Shown: positions 56,931-64,000 of the stretch, one piece after another
Numbering within the stretch: position 1 is the stretch's first letter
Layout of the letters: the number at the start of each line of letters is the position of its first letter
NCBI GenBank assembly: GCA_900543625.1
Contig: UQSF01000006.1
Location: 1 to 64,000, forward strand
Origin: an uncultured Eubacteriales bacterium
GTDB taxonomy: Bacteria; Bacillota; Clostridia; Oscillospirales; Oscillospiraceae
DNA length: 64,000 nucleotides
Direction: 5' to 3'
Translations under genes and position numbers: made by a program
Notes under the pieces: model-generated
What the model saw: only the letters and a program-made list of their open reading frames with translations
Told to the model about the DNA's origin: nothing
Database searches by the model: none

Positions 56931-57561
56931 TGCTGACCTTCCTTTCCTGCGTGTCCGGCGCGGTCTTTGCGCGCGCGGCGCGAGCCTTCTTTGCCTGCAG
57001 CTTCTGCTTCAGATATCCGGCGCCGAATATGAGCGCGACGGCGACGATCTGCCCGATGCGGATCGTGCAGACGATGCGTGCGTCGATGCGCGGACGCTCG
57101 GCGTCAAAATCCACGCCGGTCTGAATGTCCCGCTCGTCGATGCACAGCGTCCGCTCAGCCAGCGGCGTGAGCGCTCCGAGCGCGGCGTTGACATAGCCGA
57201 ACGCCAGAGCCGTGTCATACGGGTCGGGCGCGCCGGATACAAACACCAGCCGCAGCAACCGCACGTGCAGCTTCTGCCGCAGACGATCGAGCGCCTGCAA
57301 GCCGAGCTCCGCCAGCTTGAGCAGCGTCTGCGCGTCCGGCGGCGCAGACTTTTTCCTTGCTTTTTTCTTCTTCGGTTTCTTGGTTCTCGCCTTCCCGGGC
57401 TTTGCATCCGGTGCCTTCGGCAGCAGGTGCAGCCGCGCCGGACCGATGCGCGCCGCGAGGAAAAATGCCCCCTCGGCATACGCCGCATCCACGCCGACCG
57501 GCAGCAGATTCAGCAGCGTCAGCGCCAGCGCGATCGCCAGGATGATCCACAGGGCCGTCAA
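56923..57561 (-). CDS. DUF2953 membrane protein
   Basis: A 212-residue protein with an N-terminal transmembrane helix (about 2-20), a Lys-rich cytosolic stretch (about 50-72, KKPKKKKARKK), and a DUF2953 C-terminal region with a second hydrophobic segment near 172-188. Function unknown; it consistently neighbours gerW. Start is TTG 57561, with GGGAG about 10 bases upstream in the end of scpB. Confidence 0.85.
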   Translation of the reverse strand: MTALWIILAIALALTLLNLLPVGVDAAYAEGAFFLAARIGPARLHLLPKAPDAKPGKARTKKPKKKKARKKSAPPDAQTLLKLAELGLQALDRLRQKLHVRLLRLVFVSGAPDPYDTALAFGYVNAALGALTPLAERTLCIDERDIQTGVDFDAERPRIDARIVCTIRIGQIVAVALIFGAGYLKQKLQAKKARAARAKTAPDTQERKVSNG

Positions 57562-57567
57562 TCGGCA

Positions 57568-58185
57568 TCACTCCCCTGTCGGTTTTTCCTCCGTATCGGT
57601 CAGCTCCATCTGTTCGCCGCGGCCGCGCAGCTCCGAGATGGCCTGCTCGAGCTTGTCCGCGCCCTCATCGGACGACAGGTCCGGCAGCACAGGCAGCTCG
57701 TCGAGCGACTGCATACCCATGGTGCGCAAAAACAGCGCGCTCGTGCGGTACAGTGACGGGCGGCCGGGTGCATCGAGCTTGCCGCAGGACTCAATGAGCC
57801 CGCGCTCCAGCAATGTCGTGACCGTGTAGGCGCTGTCCACGCCGCGCACCTGATCGACATATGCGCGCGTGACCGGCTGAAAATATGCCACGATCGCCAG
57901 CACCTCCAGCGCCGGCTGCGAGAGTTTGGGCGGCTTGCGCTGCTCGAGCGTGCGTCGGATGTAGTCGGCATACTCCGGGGCGGAGCAAAGCTGCAGCAGA
58001 TCGTTCATCTGCACCAGACGCATGCCGCAGCGGTTTTCCTCATACGCCGCAGCAAGGTCCTTGGCAGCCGAGATGATCGTCTGCGTCTGCTCACCGGTGA
58101 CAAGCGCGATGCGCGACGCCGGCACGGGATCACCCGCTGCAAATAAGATGGCCTCAATGACCGAAAGCAATTCATCGTGTTCCAT
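57568..58185 (-). CDS. scpB: Segregation and condensation protein B
   Basis: A 205-residue protein with two winged-helix domains: LLSVIEAILFAAGDPVPASRIALVTG and PKLSQPALEVLAIVAYFQPVTRAYVDQVRGVDS, the ScpB signature. It binds ScpA and SMC to condense and segregate DNA. ATG 58185 is preferred over a GTG at 58197 that overlaps the scpA stop. Confidence 0.96.
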   Translation of the reverse strand: MEHDELLSVIEAILFAAGDPVPASRIALVTGEQTQTIISAAKDLAAAYEENRCGMRLVQMNDLLQLCSAPEYADYIRRTLEQRKPPKLSQPALEVLAIVAYFQPVTRAYVDQVRGVDSAYTVTTLLERGLIESCGKLDAPGRPSLYRTSALFLRTMGMQSLDELPVLPDLSSDEGADKLEQAISELRGRGEQMELTDTEEKPTGE

Positions 58186-58193
58186 AAAAACTC

Positions 58194-59003
58194 TCACTCA
58201 ACAATGGATTCCAGAATATCGTCCGTCGTGCCGCCCGTGAAGCTTGCGACATACTCGCCGTTTTGCTCCGAGAGCATCAGGTGGCCAAGACTGCACAGCT
58301 CGAGCACGGACAAAAAGGTCGCCACGATCTCGCTGCGGCTCGCGCACTGACCGTAGAGCGCGTTGAGCGGCATGCTCCCCCGCTCACGCAGCTCGTCAAT
58401 GAGCGTGCGGCACTTATCGCGCACACTGTAGATGATGCGCTTGGGCGCTGCCAGCTGCAGCGTATCCGTCGACGCTGCACCACCGCGCGTAAAAACGGAC
58501 AGCAGCGCGCGCAGAAGGTCGGCCTCCTCGATGCGGTAGCGGTACTCCCCCGCCGCCTTCGGCAGCGGCTCCGGCGGGCGCGACAGATAGTGCAGCCCGT
58601 TCTGCGCCGCGGCCTCGAGCATCGGCGTGACGGTCTTGACCGCCGCATACGTATCCTTGCACTTGAGCTGCTCGAGCGAGGCGATGAGCTGCTCAAGCTC
58701 CGTGACCTCCTTCTCCTCGGTGAGAAGCATGCGCGTCTTGATATAGAGCAGATACGACGCCATCTGCACAAACTCGCTCGCGATCTCGAGATCGAGCTTT
58801 TCCATGGCGTTGAGGTACTCCAGATACTGATCGAGGATGTCCGAGATCTTGATGTCGCGGATCTCGATCTTATTCTTCGACAGCAGCAGCAGGATCAGGC
58901 TCAGCGGACCTTCAAAATCCGCCATCTCGCTCTTGTCATGGATGATGCCCTCGAGAAAATAAGTTGGATCGCCCGGCTTAGCCGAAGATGCCGATAAGTT
59001 CAT
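58194..59003 (-). CDS. scpA: Segregation and condensation protein A (kleisin)
   Basis: A 269-residue kleisin. DFEGPLSLILLLLSKNKIEIRDIKISDILDQYLEYL is the SMC-neck-binding N-terminus; SYLLYIKTRMLL follows; the C-terminal winged helix starts near FLSVLELCSLGHL. ATG 59003 follows GGAGTGGGG; it overlaps the site-2 protease gene by 26 bases. The region LSASSAKPG is an unusual N-terminal addition before the family start DPTYFLEG. Confidence 0.95.
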   Translation of the reverse strand: MNLSASSAKPGDPTYFLEGIIHDKSEMADFEGPLSLILLLLSKNKIEIRDIKISDILDQYLEYLNAMEKLDLEIASEFVQMASYLLYIKTRMLLTEEKEVTELEQLIASLEQLKCKDTYAAVKTVTPMLEAAAQNGLHYLSRPPEPLPKAAGEYRYRIEEADLLRALLSVFTRGGAASTDTLQLAAPKRIIYSVRDKCRTLIDELRERGSMPLNALYGQCASRSEIVATFLSVLELCSLGHLMLSEQNGEYVASFTGGTTDDILESIVE

Positions 59004-59652
59004 AGCCCCACTCCGCAAATACAAAGAGTTTGTCAAACGCGGCATCCGTCACCGTGGTGAGCGGCTTGCCAAGCACGCCGGTCGCGACCAGCACGAGCAG
59101 CAGAATCATCCCGTAGCGTTCATAGCGCATGAGCTTTGCATAGGCCGCGTCGGGCAGCAGCGCAAAGAGCACCTTCGACCCGTCGAGCGGCGAGACCGGG
59201 ATGATGTTGAAAATGGCCAGCGCCAGACTGATGTACGCCGTCAGCCAGATCATGTCCAGCAAAAACTGTACTGAGTACAGCGCCCGGTACAGCAGGCCGT
59301 ACAGAAACAGAAACACCAGCGCGAGCAGCACATTGGATGCCGGCCCGGCCAGCGCCGTGAGCGCCATGCCGCGCTTGGGATTGCGAAAGCGCATCATGTT
59401 CACCGGTACGGGCTTCGCCCAGCCGAACTTGAACACGACCATCATCAGCAGACCCATCATGTCGATATGTTTGAGCGGGTTGAGCGTGAGACGGCCGGCG
59501 TCCTTCGCCGTCGGATCGCCGAGGCGATACGCGACCCAGCCGTGCGATACCTCGTGAAACGTGATGCACAGCAGCGCCGGAACGACCGACAGCACGATAT
59601 TGAGCAGATATGACCAGTCCAGCCCGTGCCAGATCGATTGCAGTGTGTTCAC
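58978..59652 (-). CDS. Site-2 protease family membrane metalloprotease (M50)
   Basis: A 224-residue polytopic protein. TFHEVSHGWVAYRLGDPTAKDAGRLTLNPLKHID carries the HExxH zinc motif, and IIPVSPLDGSKVL supplies the third ligand (Asp). No PDZ domain, so it is the compact YwhC-like class of uncertain substrate, not RseP. GTG 59652 has GGGAGG at 8 bases; an ATG at 59667 lies in the SD region. It leads scpA-scpB-DUF2953-gerW-dacF. Confidence 0.93.
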   Translation of the reverse strand: MNTLQSIWHGLDWSYLLNIVLSVVPALLCITFHEVSHGWVAYRLGDPTAKDAGRLTLNPLKHIDMMGLLMMVVFKFGWAKPVPVNMMRFRNPKRGMALTALAGPASNVLLALVFLFLYGLLYRALYSVQFLLDMIWLTAYISLALAIFNIIPVSPLDGSKVLFALLPDAAYAKLMRYERYGMILLLVLVATGVLGKPLTTVTDAAFDKLFVFAEWGYELIGIFG

Positions 59653-59701
59653 GCACGCACCTCCCATTCCTACAAAATTGCATTATAGCAAGTCCCCGCC
59701 G

Positions 59702-59740
59702 AAAAAACAAGTGCAGAGCGCGCAATCGCACGCTCTGCAC
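59702..59740 (-). terminator. Terminator after clpX-lon-ysxC
   Basis: GTGCAGAGCG (59711-59720) pairs with CGCTCTGCAC (59731-59740), with TTGTTTTTT following on the minus strand. Confidence 0.88.
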
Positions 59741-59752
59741 AGCGTTTCTGAT

Positions 59753-60346
59753 TCAGCCGACGGCACGCAGGATCTCCCCGAGCAGCACCTCGCGCCCGGT
59801 GCCCTTCTCCGCCGAAAACGGCAGCAGCACCGCGTCATCCGGCAGCAAAAGCGTCGCGCGGATGCGCGCGAGATTCGGCTCAATCTCCGACTTTTTGAGC
59901 TTGTCGCACTTGTTGGCCACGACGACCATCGGGCAGCCGGTGGAATGAAACCACGCGGCCATCGTCTCATCATCCGCCGTGGGTTTGTGGCGGGCGTCGA
60001 CGATCATGATGCCGAGCGTGATGCGCGCAGGGTCAGCGAAGAAATCCTCCATGAGCTTACCCCAGCGGTCGCGCTCCGTTTTGGCAACGCTGGCATAGCC
60101 GTAGCCCGGCAGGTCGACAAAGTACGCACGTCGGTCGATGCAGAAGTAATTGACATGGACGGTCTTACCGGGCTGCGAGCCGACGCGGGCAAAATTTTTG
60201 CGGTTGAGCAGCCGGTTGATGACCGAGGACTTGCCGACGTTCGACTTGCCGGCAAAGACGATGCACGGCAGGTCAGCCGTCAGAAAGCCGGACGGGCTGA
60301 CGGCGGACTTGAGAAACTCCGCCTTATTCAGGTTCAGGGTCGGCAT
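59753..60346 (-). CDS. ysxC: Ribosome biogenesis GTP-binding protein YsxC/EngB
   Basis: A 197-residue TrmE-Era-type GTPase for 50S assembly. G1 AGKSNVGKSSVIN, G2 near SQPGKTVHVN, G3 VDLPGYGYA, G4 NKCDKLKKSE and G5 PFSAEKG are intact. ATG 60346 follows GAGGTG. The order lon-ysxC, 9 bases apart, is the same as in B. subtilis. Confidence 0.98.
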   Translation of the reverse strand: MPTLNLNKAEFLKSAVSPSGFLTADLPCIVFAGKSNVGKSSVINRLLNRKNFARVGSQPGKTVHVNYFCIDRRAYFVDLPGYGYASVAKTERDRWGKLMEDFFADPARITLGIMIVDARHKPTADDETMAAWFHSTGCPMVVVANKCDKLKKSEIEPNLARIRATLLLPDDAVLLPFSAEKGTGREVLLGEILRAVG

Positions 60347-60355
60347 ATGCTCACC

Positions 60356-62776
60356 TCACTGGCGCAGGTTGACGTTCGCGGTATCGGCGTGCGCGTCGGA
60401 ATGCGCCGCCTTGACGGCCGCGGCAAACCGGCGGCCGAACGCAACATCGAGGATCTTATCCACGTGGTCGGTCGTGACGAACTTGAGCGCGCTGCGCACG
60501 GTCGGGTCGATCTCCTCCAGATCCTTTTCGTTCTCACGCGGGATGATGACCGTCGTGATGCCGATGCGCATGGCAGCCATCGTCTTTTCCTTCAGGCCGC
60601 CGATCGGCAGGATACGGCCGCGCAGCGTGATCTCGCCCGTCATGGCGAGGTCGCGGCGCACGGGCGTGTTCGTGAGCGCGGAGATGACCGCGATGCAGAT
60701 CGTGATGCCGGCTGACGGACCGTCCTTCGGCACGGCACCCTCCGGGAAGTGGATGTGGATATCCTTGTTCTTATAAAACTCCGGGTCGATGCCGAGCAGC
60801 TGTGCACGGCTGCGGATATAGGTGACGGCGGCCTGCGCCGACTCCTTCATGACGTTGCCGAGGTTGCCGGTCAGCTCGAGCTTGCCCGTGCCGTCGAGCA
60901 CGGCGACTTCGACATCGAGTACTTCCCCGCCGACGGACGTCCACGCAAGGCCGCGCACAAGGCCGACCTCATCCTGCGCATAGACACGCTCCGGCTCGTA
61001 GCGCGCGGGGCCGAGATAATTGGCCACGCTGCCGGCGCGCAGCTGCACGCTCTTGCACTCACCGAGCGCGATGCGCTTGGCGGTCTTGCGGCAGACGGCG
61101 GCAAGGTTGCGTTCAAGCACACGCACGCCGGACTCGCGCGTATAGAGCGTGACGATCTCACGGATGGCATCGTCGCTCACGCGCAGCTGCGCCTGCTTGA
61201 GACCGTGCTTTTTGCGCTGCTTGGGCAGCAGATGCTGCTTTGCGATCTGCAGCTTTTCCTCATCGGTATAGCTCGAGAGCTCAATGACCTCCATGCGGTC
61301 GAGCAGCGGGCGCGGGATGGTGTCGAGCGTGTTTGCCGTGAGAACGAAAAACACGTCCGACAGGTCGACCGGGATCTCCATGAAGTTATCCCGGAAGTGA
61401 TCGTTCTGCTCCGCGTCGAGCACCTCGAGCAGCGCCGAGGACGGGTCGCCGCGGTAGTCGCTGCCGAGCTTGTCGATCTCATCGAGCACCATGACGGGGT
61501 TCATGCTGCCGGCGATGGTCAGACCGTTAATGATGCGGCCGGGCATCGCACCGACGTACGTCTTGCGGTGGCCGCGGATCTCCGCCTCGTCGTGCACGCC
61601 GCCGAGGGAGATGCGCGAGAGCTTGCGGTTCGTGGCATGGGCAATGCTCATGGCGATGCTCGTCTTGCCCGTGCCCGGAGGGCCGACCAGACACAGCACG
61701 CCGCCCTTGACATCGGGCGCGAGCTGGCGCACGGCCAGATATTCCGTGATGCGGTCCTTGACCTTTTCGAGACCAAAATGCTCATCATCGAGCACCTTGC
61801 GCGCAGCGCGCACATCGAGCCGTTCCTCGGTGCGGGTGTTCCACGGCAGCTCGAGGCAGACATCCAGATAGTTGCGGATGACGGACGCCTCCGACGAGCC
61901 GAACGGCTGTTTTTTGAGTCGGTCGACTTCCTTGAGCAGGCGCTGCTCGGATTCCTCCGGCAGGTGCAGCGCCTGGATCTTCTCCCGATAGGCGGTGCTC
62001 TCGGAGTCGGGGTCGTCCGCCTCGCCGAGCTCTGCCTGAATGATCTTCATCTGTTCGCGCAGCAGATACTCCTGCTGCGTCTGGTTGAGACGATCCTGCG
62101 CCGCCTCCTCAAGCTGATGCTGCAGGCCGAGCACACTCGTCTCATGCAGCAGCATTTTCGACAGCAGCGTAAGCCTGCGGCTCGGCCGCGTCTGCTCAAG
62201 CAGCTCCTGCTTCTGCTCGGGACGCAGAAATACGTGCTGCGCGATGAAGTTGGATACAAAGCCGGCGTTCGTGCTGCCAAGCACCGTGATGACCGACTCC
62301 GGCGCCATGTTGCCGGACACGGTCACATAGGCATCAAACAGGTTGCAGCAATGACGGATGAGTGCCTCGATCCGCGCGGTCTTGCGCTCGGCGACGTCCG
62401 GCATCGGTTCGACCTCCGCCACAAAACAGGGCATATCGGTGCGCACGGCAAGCGTCCGGCCGCGCTCGATGCCCTCGGCCATGACGCGGACGGTCTTGCT
62501 GCCGGGCTGCTTCATCATCTGCTTGATGCGGCAGACCGTGCCCACGCCGTAGACGTCCTCCGGGGTGGGGATATCCGTCGCAATGTCGATCTGCGGCACC
62601 AGATAGATGATCTGATCGTCACTCATGGCCATGTTCAGCGCCGCGATGGACATGCTGCGCTCGACCTCAAAGGTCAGCATCATGCCCGGGAACACGGTCA
62701 GGCCGCGCAGTGCCATCATCGGCAGGCTGCGCCGGTCGGTAAATTCCACATGATCCATAGAATTTGTGTTATCCAT
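60356..62776 (-). CDS. lon: ATP-dependent protease Lon (LonA)
   Basis: An 806-residue AAA+ protease. The substrate-binding N-terminus (about 1-210) starts LPMMALRGLTVFPGM; the coiled region follows. Walker A is GPPGTGKTS and Walker B is VMVLDEIDKL. The proteolytic domain has the catalytic Ser in PKDGPSAG and the Lys about 43 residues later in GGLKEKTMAA. It degrades damaged and regulatory proteins. ATG 62776 follows AGAGGA. It lies between clpX and ysxC, 48 bases after clpX. Confidence 0.98.
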   Translation of the reverse strand: MDNTNSMDHVEFTDRRSLPMMALRGLTVFPGMMLTFEVERSMSIAALNMAMSDDQIIYLVPQIDIATDIPTPEDVYGVGTVCRIKQMMKQPGSKTVRVMAEGIERGRTLAVRTDMPCFVAEVEPMPDVAERKTARIEALIRHCCNLFDAYVTVSGNMAPESVITVLGSTNAGFVSNFIAQHVFLRPEQKQELLEQTRPSRRLTLLSKMLLHETSVLGLQHQLEEAAQDRLNQTQQEYLLREQMKIIQAELGEADDPDSESTAYREKIQALHLPEESEQRLLKEVDRLKKQPFGSSEASVIRNYLDVCLELPWNTRTEERLDVRAARKVLDDEHFGLEKVKDRITEYLAVRQLAPDVKGGVLCLVGPPGTGKTSIAMSIAHATNRKLSRISLGGVHDEAEIRGHRKTYVGAMPGRIINGLTIAGSMNPVMVLDEIDKLGSDYRGDPSSALLEVLDAEQNDHFRDNFMEIPVDLSDVFFVLTANTLDTIPRPLLDRMEVIELSSYTDEEKLQIAKQHLLPKQRKKHGLKQAQLRVSDDAIREIVTLYTRESGVRVLERNLAAVCRKTAKRIALGECKSVQLRAGSVANYLGPARYEPERVYAQDEVGLVRGLAWTSVGGEVLDVEVAVLDGTGKLELTGNLGNVMKESAQAAVTYIRSRAQLLGIDPEFYKNKDIHIHFPEGAVPKDGPSAGITICIAVISALTNTPVRRDLAMTGEITLRGRILPIGGLKEKTMAAMRIGITTVIIPRENEKDLEEIDPTVRSALKFVTTDHVDKILDVAFGRRFAAAVKAAHSDAHADTANVNLRQ

Positions 62777-62824
62777 TCAGATTCCTCTTTCGCTCAGGGG
62801 TACAAGGGTGCAGTCAGCGCCGGC

Positions 62825-64000
62825 TCACTGCTCCCGATGCTCGATGCGCGGCGGCTCGGTGCCGTCCACGCACGCTGCGGTGATGGTGATCTTGCTGATC
62901 GTCGGGTCGGACGGCACGGAATACATCAGATCCGTCATGACGCCCTCCATGACGCTGCGCAGGCCGCGCGCGCCGATCTCCATCGCGATCGCCTTATCCG
63001 CAATTTTGCCCAGCGCCTCATCCTCAAATTCCAGCTCGACGTCGTCAAACTGCATCAGCGCCTGATACTGCTTGGTCAGGGCGTTTTTGGGCTCTTTGAG
63101 AATGCGCACCATATCCTCACGGCTGAGGCTCGCCAGCGCCGTGATGACCGGCATACGGCCGATCAATTCCGGGATGATGCCGAACTTCAGCAGATCATGC
63201 TGCTGCACATTCTTCATGATCTCGGTCAGGTTGCGCTCCTTGGCGCTCTGGATCTCGGCGCCGAAGCCCATGGACTTTTTGTCCATGCGGCGCTCGATGA
63301 TCTTATCCACGCCGTCAAACGCGCCGCCGCAGATGAAGAGGATGTTCGTCGTATCGACCTGAATAAACTCCTGCTGCGGGTGCTTGCGTCCGCCCTGCGG
63401 CGGGACGTTTGCGACCGTGCCCTCGAGCAGCTTGAGCAGTGCCTGCTGCACGCCCTCGCCGGAGACGTCGCGCGTGATGGACGTGTTCTCGCTCTTGCGT
63501 GCGATCTTATCGATCTCGTCGATATAAATAATGCCGCGCTGCGCACGCTCGACGTCAAAGTCCGCCGCCTGCAGCAGCTTGAGCAGGATGTTCTCCACAT
63601 CCTCACCGACATAGCCGGCCTCGGTGAGCGTGGTCGCATCCGCAATGGCAAACGGCACGTCGAGCATCTTGGCCAGCGTCTGGGCGAAGAGCGTCTTACC
63701 GCTGCCGGTCGGTCCGATGAGCAGAACGTTGCTCTTTTGCAGCTCGACGTCACTGTCCTGATCGCCGCGCAGGATGCGCTTATAGTGGTTATACACCGCC
63801 ACGGACAGCACCACCTTGGCACGGTCCTGGCCGATGATATAGTCGTCGAGCGTCGCGCGCATCTCAGCCGGCTTCGGCAGCTGGTCGCGCCGGAGCGTGA
63901 CCTGTGCCGTAGAGACGCTCTCAGGCTCGTAGCCCTCGTCGATGATGCTCATGCAAAGGCGCACGCACTCATCGCAGATATAGACGCCGTTACCGGCAAC
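62825..64000 (-). CDS. clpX: ATP-dependent Clp protease ATP-binding subunit ClpX (partial, N-terminus off the edge)
   Basis: The frame is open to the window edge (392 codons). The N-terminal part seen is VAGNGVYICDECVRLC, with the second CxxC of the zinc domain, so only about 30-40 residues are missing. AAA+ motifs are GPTGSGKT (Walker A) and IIYIDEIDKI (Walker B). SGEGVQQALLKLLEGT and the pore loop GYVGED are conserved, and the IGF-type loop is present as FGAEI-region. It unfolds substrates for ClpP. An internal ATG at 63964 is not the true start. Confidence 0.97.
   Translation of the reverse strand, partial: VAGNGVYICDECVRLCMSIIDEGYEPESVSTAQVTLRRDQLPKPAEMRATLDDYIIGQDRAKVVLSVAVYNHYKRILRGDQDSDVELQKSNVLLIGPTGSGKTLFAQTLAKMLDVPFAIADATTLTEAGYVGEDVENILLKLLQAADFDVERAQRGIIYIDEIDKIARKSENTSITRDVSGEGVQQALLKLLEGTVANVPPQGGRKHPQQEFIQVDTTNILFICGGAFDGVDKIIERRMDKKSMGFGAEIQSAKERNLTEIMKNVQQHDLLKFGIIPELIGRMPVITALASLSREDMVRILKEPKNALTKQYQALMQFDDVELEFEDEALGKIADKAIAMEIGARGLRSVMEGVMTDLMYSVPSDPTISKITITAACVDGTEPPRIEHREQ

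Overview
The window looks like a chromosome segment from a GC-rich, endospore-forming Clostridia member, most likely near the Oscillospiraceae. The evidence is the sporulation genes (sigG, ylmC/ymxH, a spoIIQ-like M23 gene, a sipL-like DUF3794/LysM gene, gerW/ytfJ), a fused IspH-ribosomal protein S1 gene, B. subtilis-like operon orders, and strong AGGAGG Shine-Dalgarno (SD) sequences. The family assignment is inference from gene content. I see no insertion sequence, prophage, CRISPR array or rRNA. No gene-free stretch exceeds 300 bases; the longest is about 284 bases (24560-24843).

Layout. 1-8 kb: the tail of an unrecognised gene, a K+-dependent-type membrane pyrophosphatase, an rRNA methyltransferase, an orphan CapA-like protein, an XRE/S24 regulator, an aminotransferase and a HAD phosphatase. 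8.0-14.0 kb (minus): tRNA-Met, -Glu and -Val, a SpoIIQ-like gene, and pgk-tpiA-gpmI-eno without gapA. 14-22 kb: trmL, a radical SAM/FMN-oxidase pair, lysA, and an AraC/transglutaminase pair divergent from an SLC1-type transporter. 21.5-25.7 kb (plus): sigG-ylmC, rpsB-tsf and degV. 25.7-30.7 kb: rarA/DUF951 divergent from nth-trmO, an omega-amidase-like hydrolase and yebC. 30.8-46.8 kb (minus): one long colinear block, cdaA-cdaR-rseC-yloC-remA-gmk-rpoZ-priA-def-fmt-rsmB-rlmN-prpC-prkC-rsgA-(51-aa ORF)-sipL. 46.8-64 kb (minus): a DUF3343/desulfurase-like pair, ispD-ispF, baiN-cmk-ispH/rpsA, murR, rluB, dacF, gerW, scpA/scpB, a site-2 protease, and clpX-lon-ysxC running off the right edge.

How it fits together: most genes are housekeeping (translation, tRNA/rRNA modification, isoprenoids, glycolysis, c-di-AMP, Ser/Thr kinase signalling, proteolysis) with forespore genes interleaved. 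The most striking signals are regulatory. sigG has a sigma-F/sigma-G-type promoter placed inside a hairpin that would hide its SD only in readthrough transcripts. The SpoIIQ-like gene has the same promoter type nested in the enolase terminator. Several other junctions (dacF, DUF3343, the 51-aa ORF) carry stems that include the downstream SD. The ispH-rpsA fusion has an internal SD and ATG that could release free S1. lysA has a consensus promoter and SD but no ordinary start codon where one is expected. I found no clearly new multi-gene system; the best candidate for uncharacterised biochemistry is the radical SAM plus Cys-rich FMN-oxidase pair.
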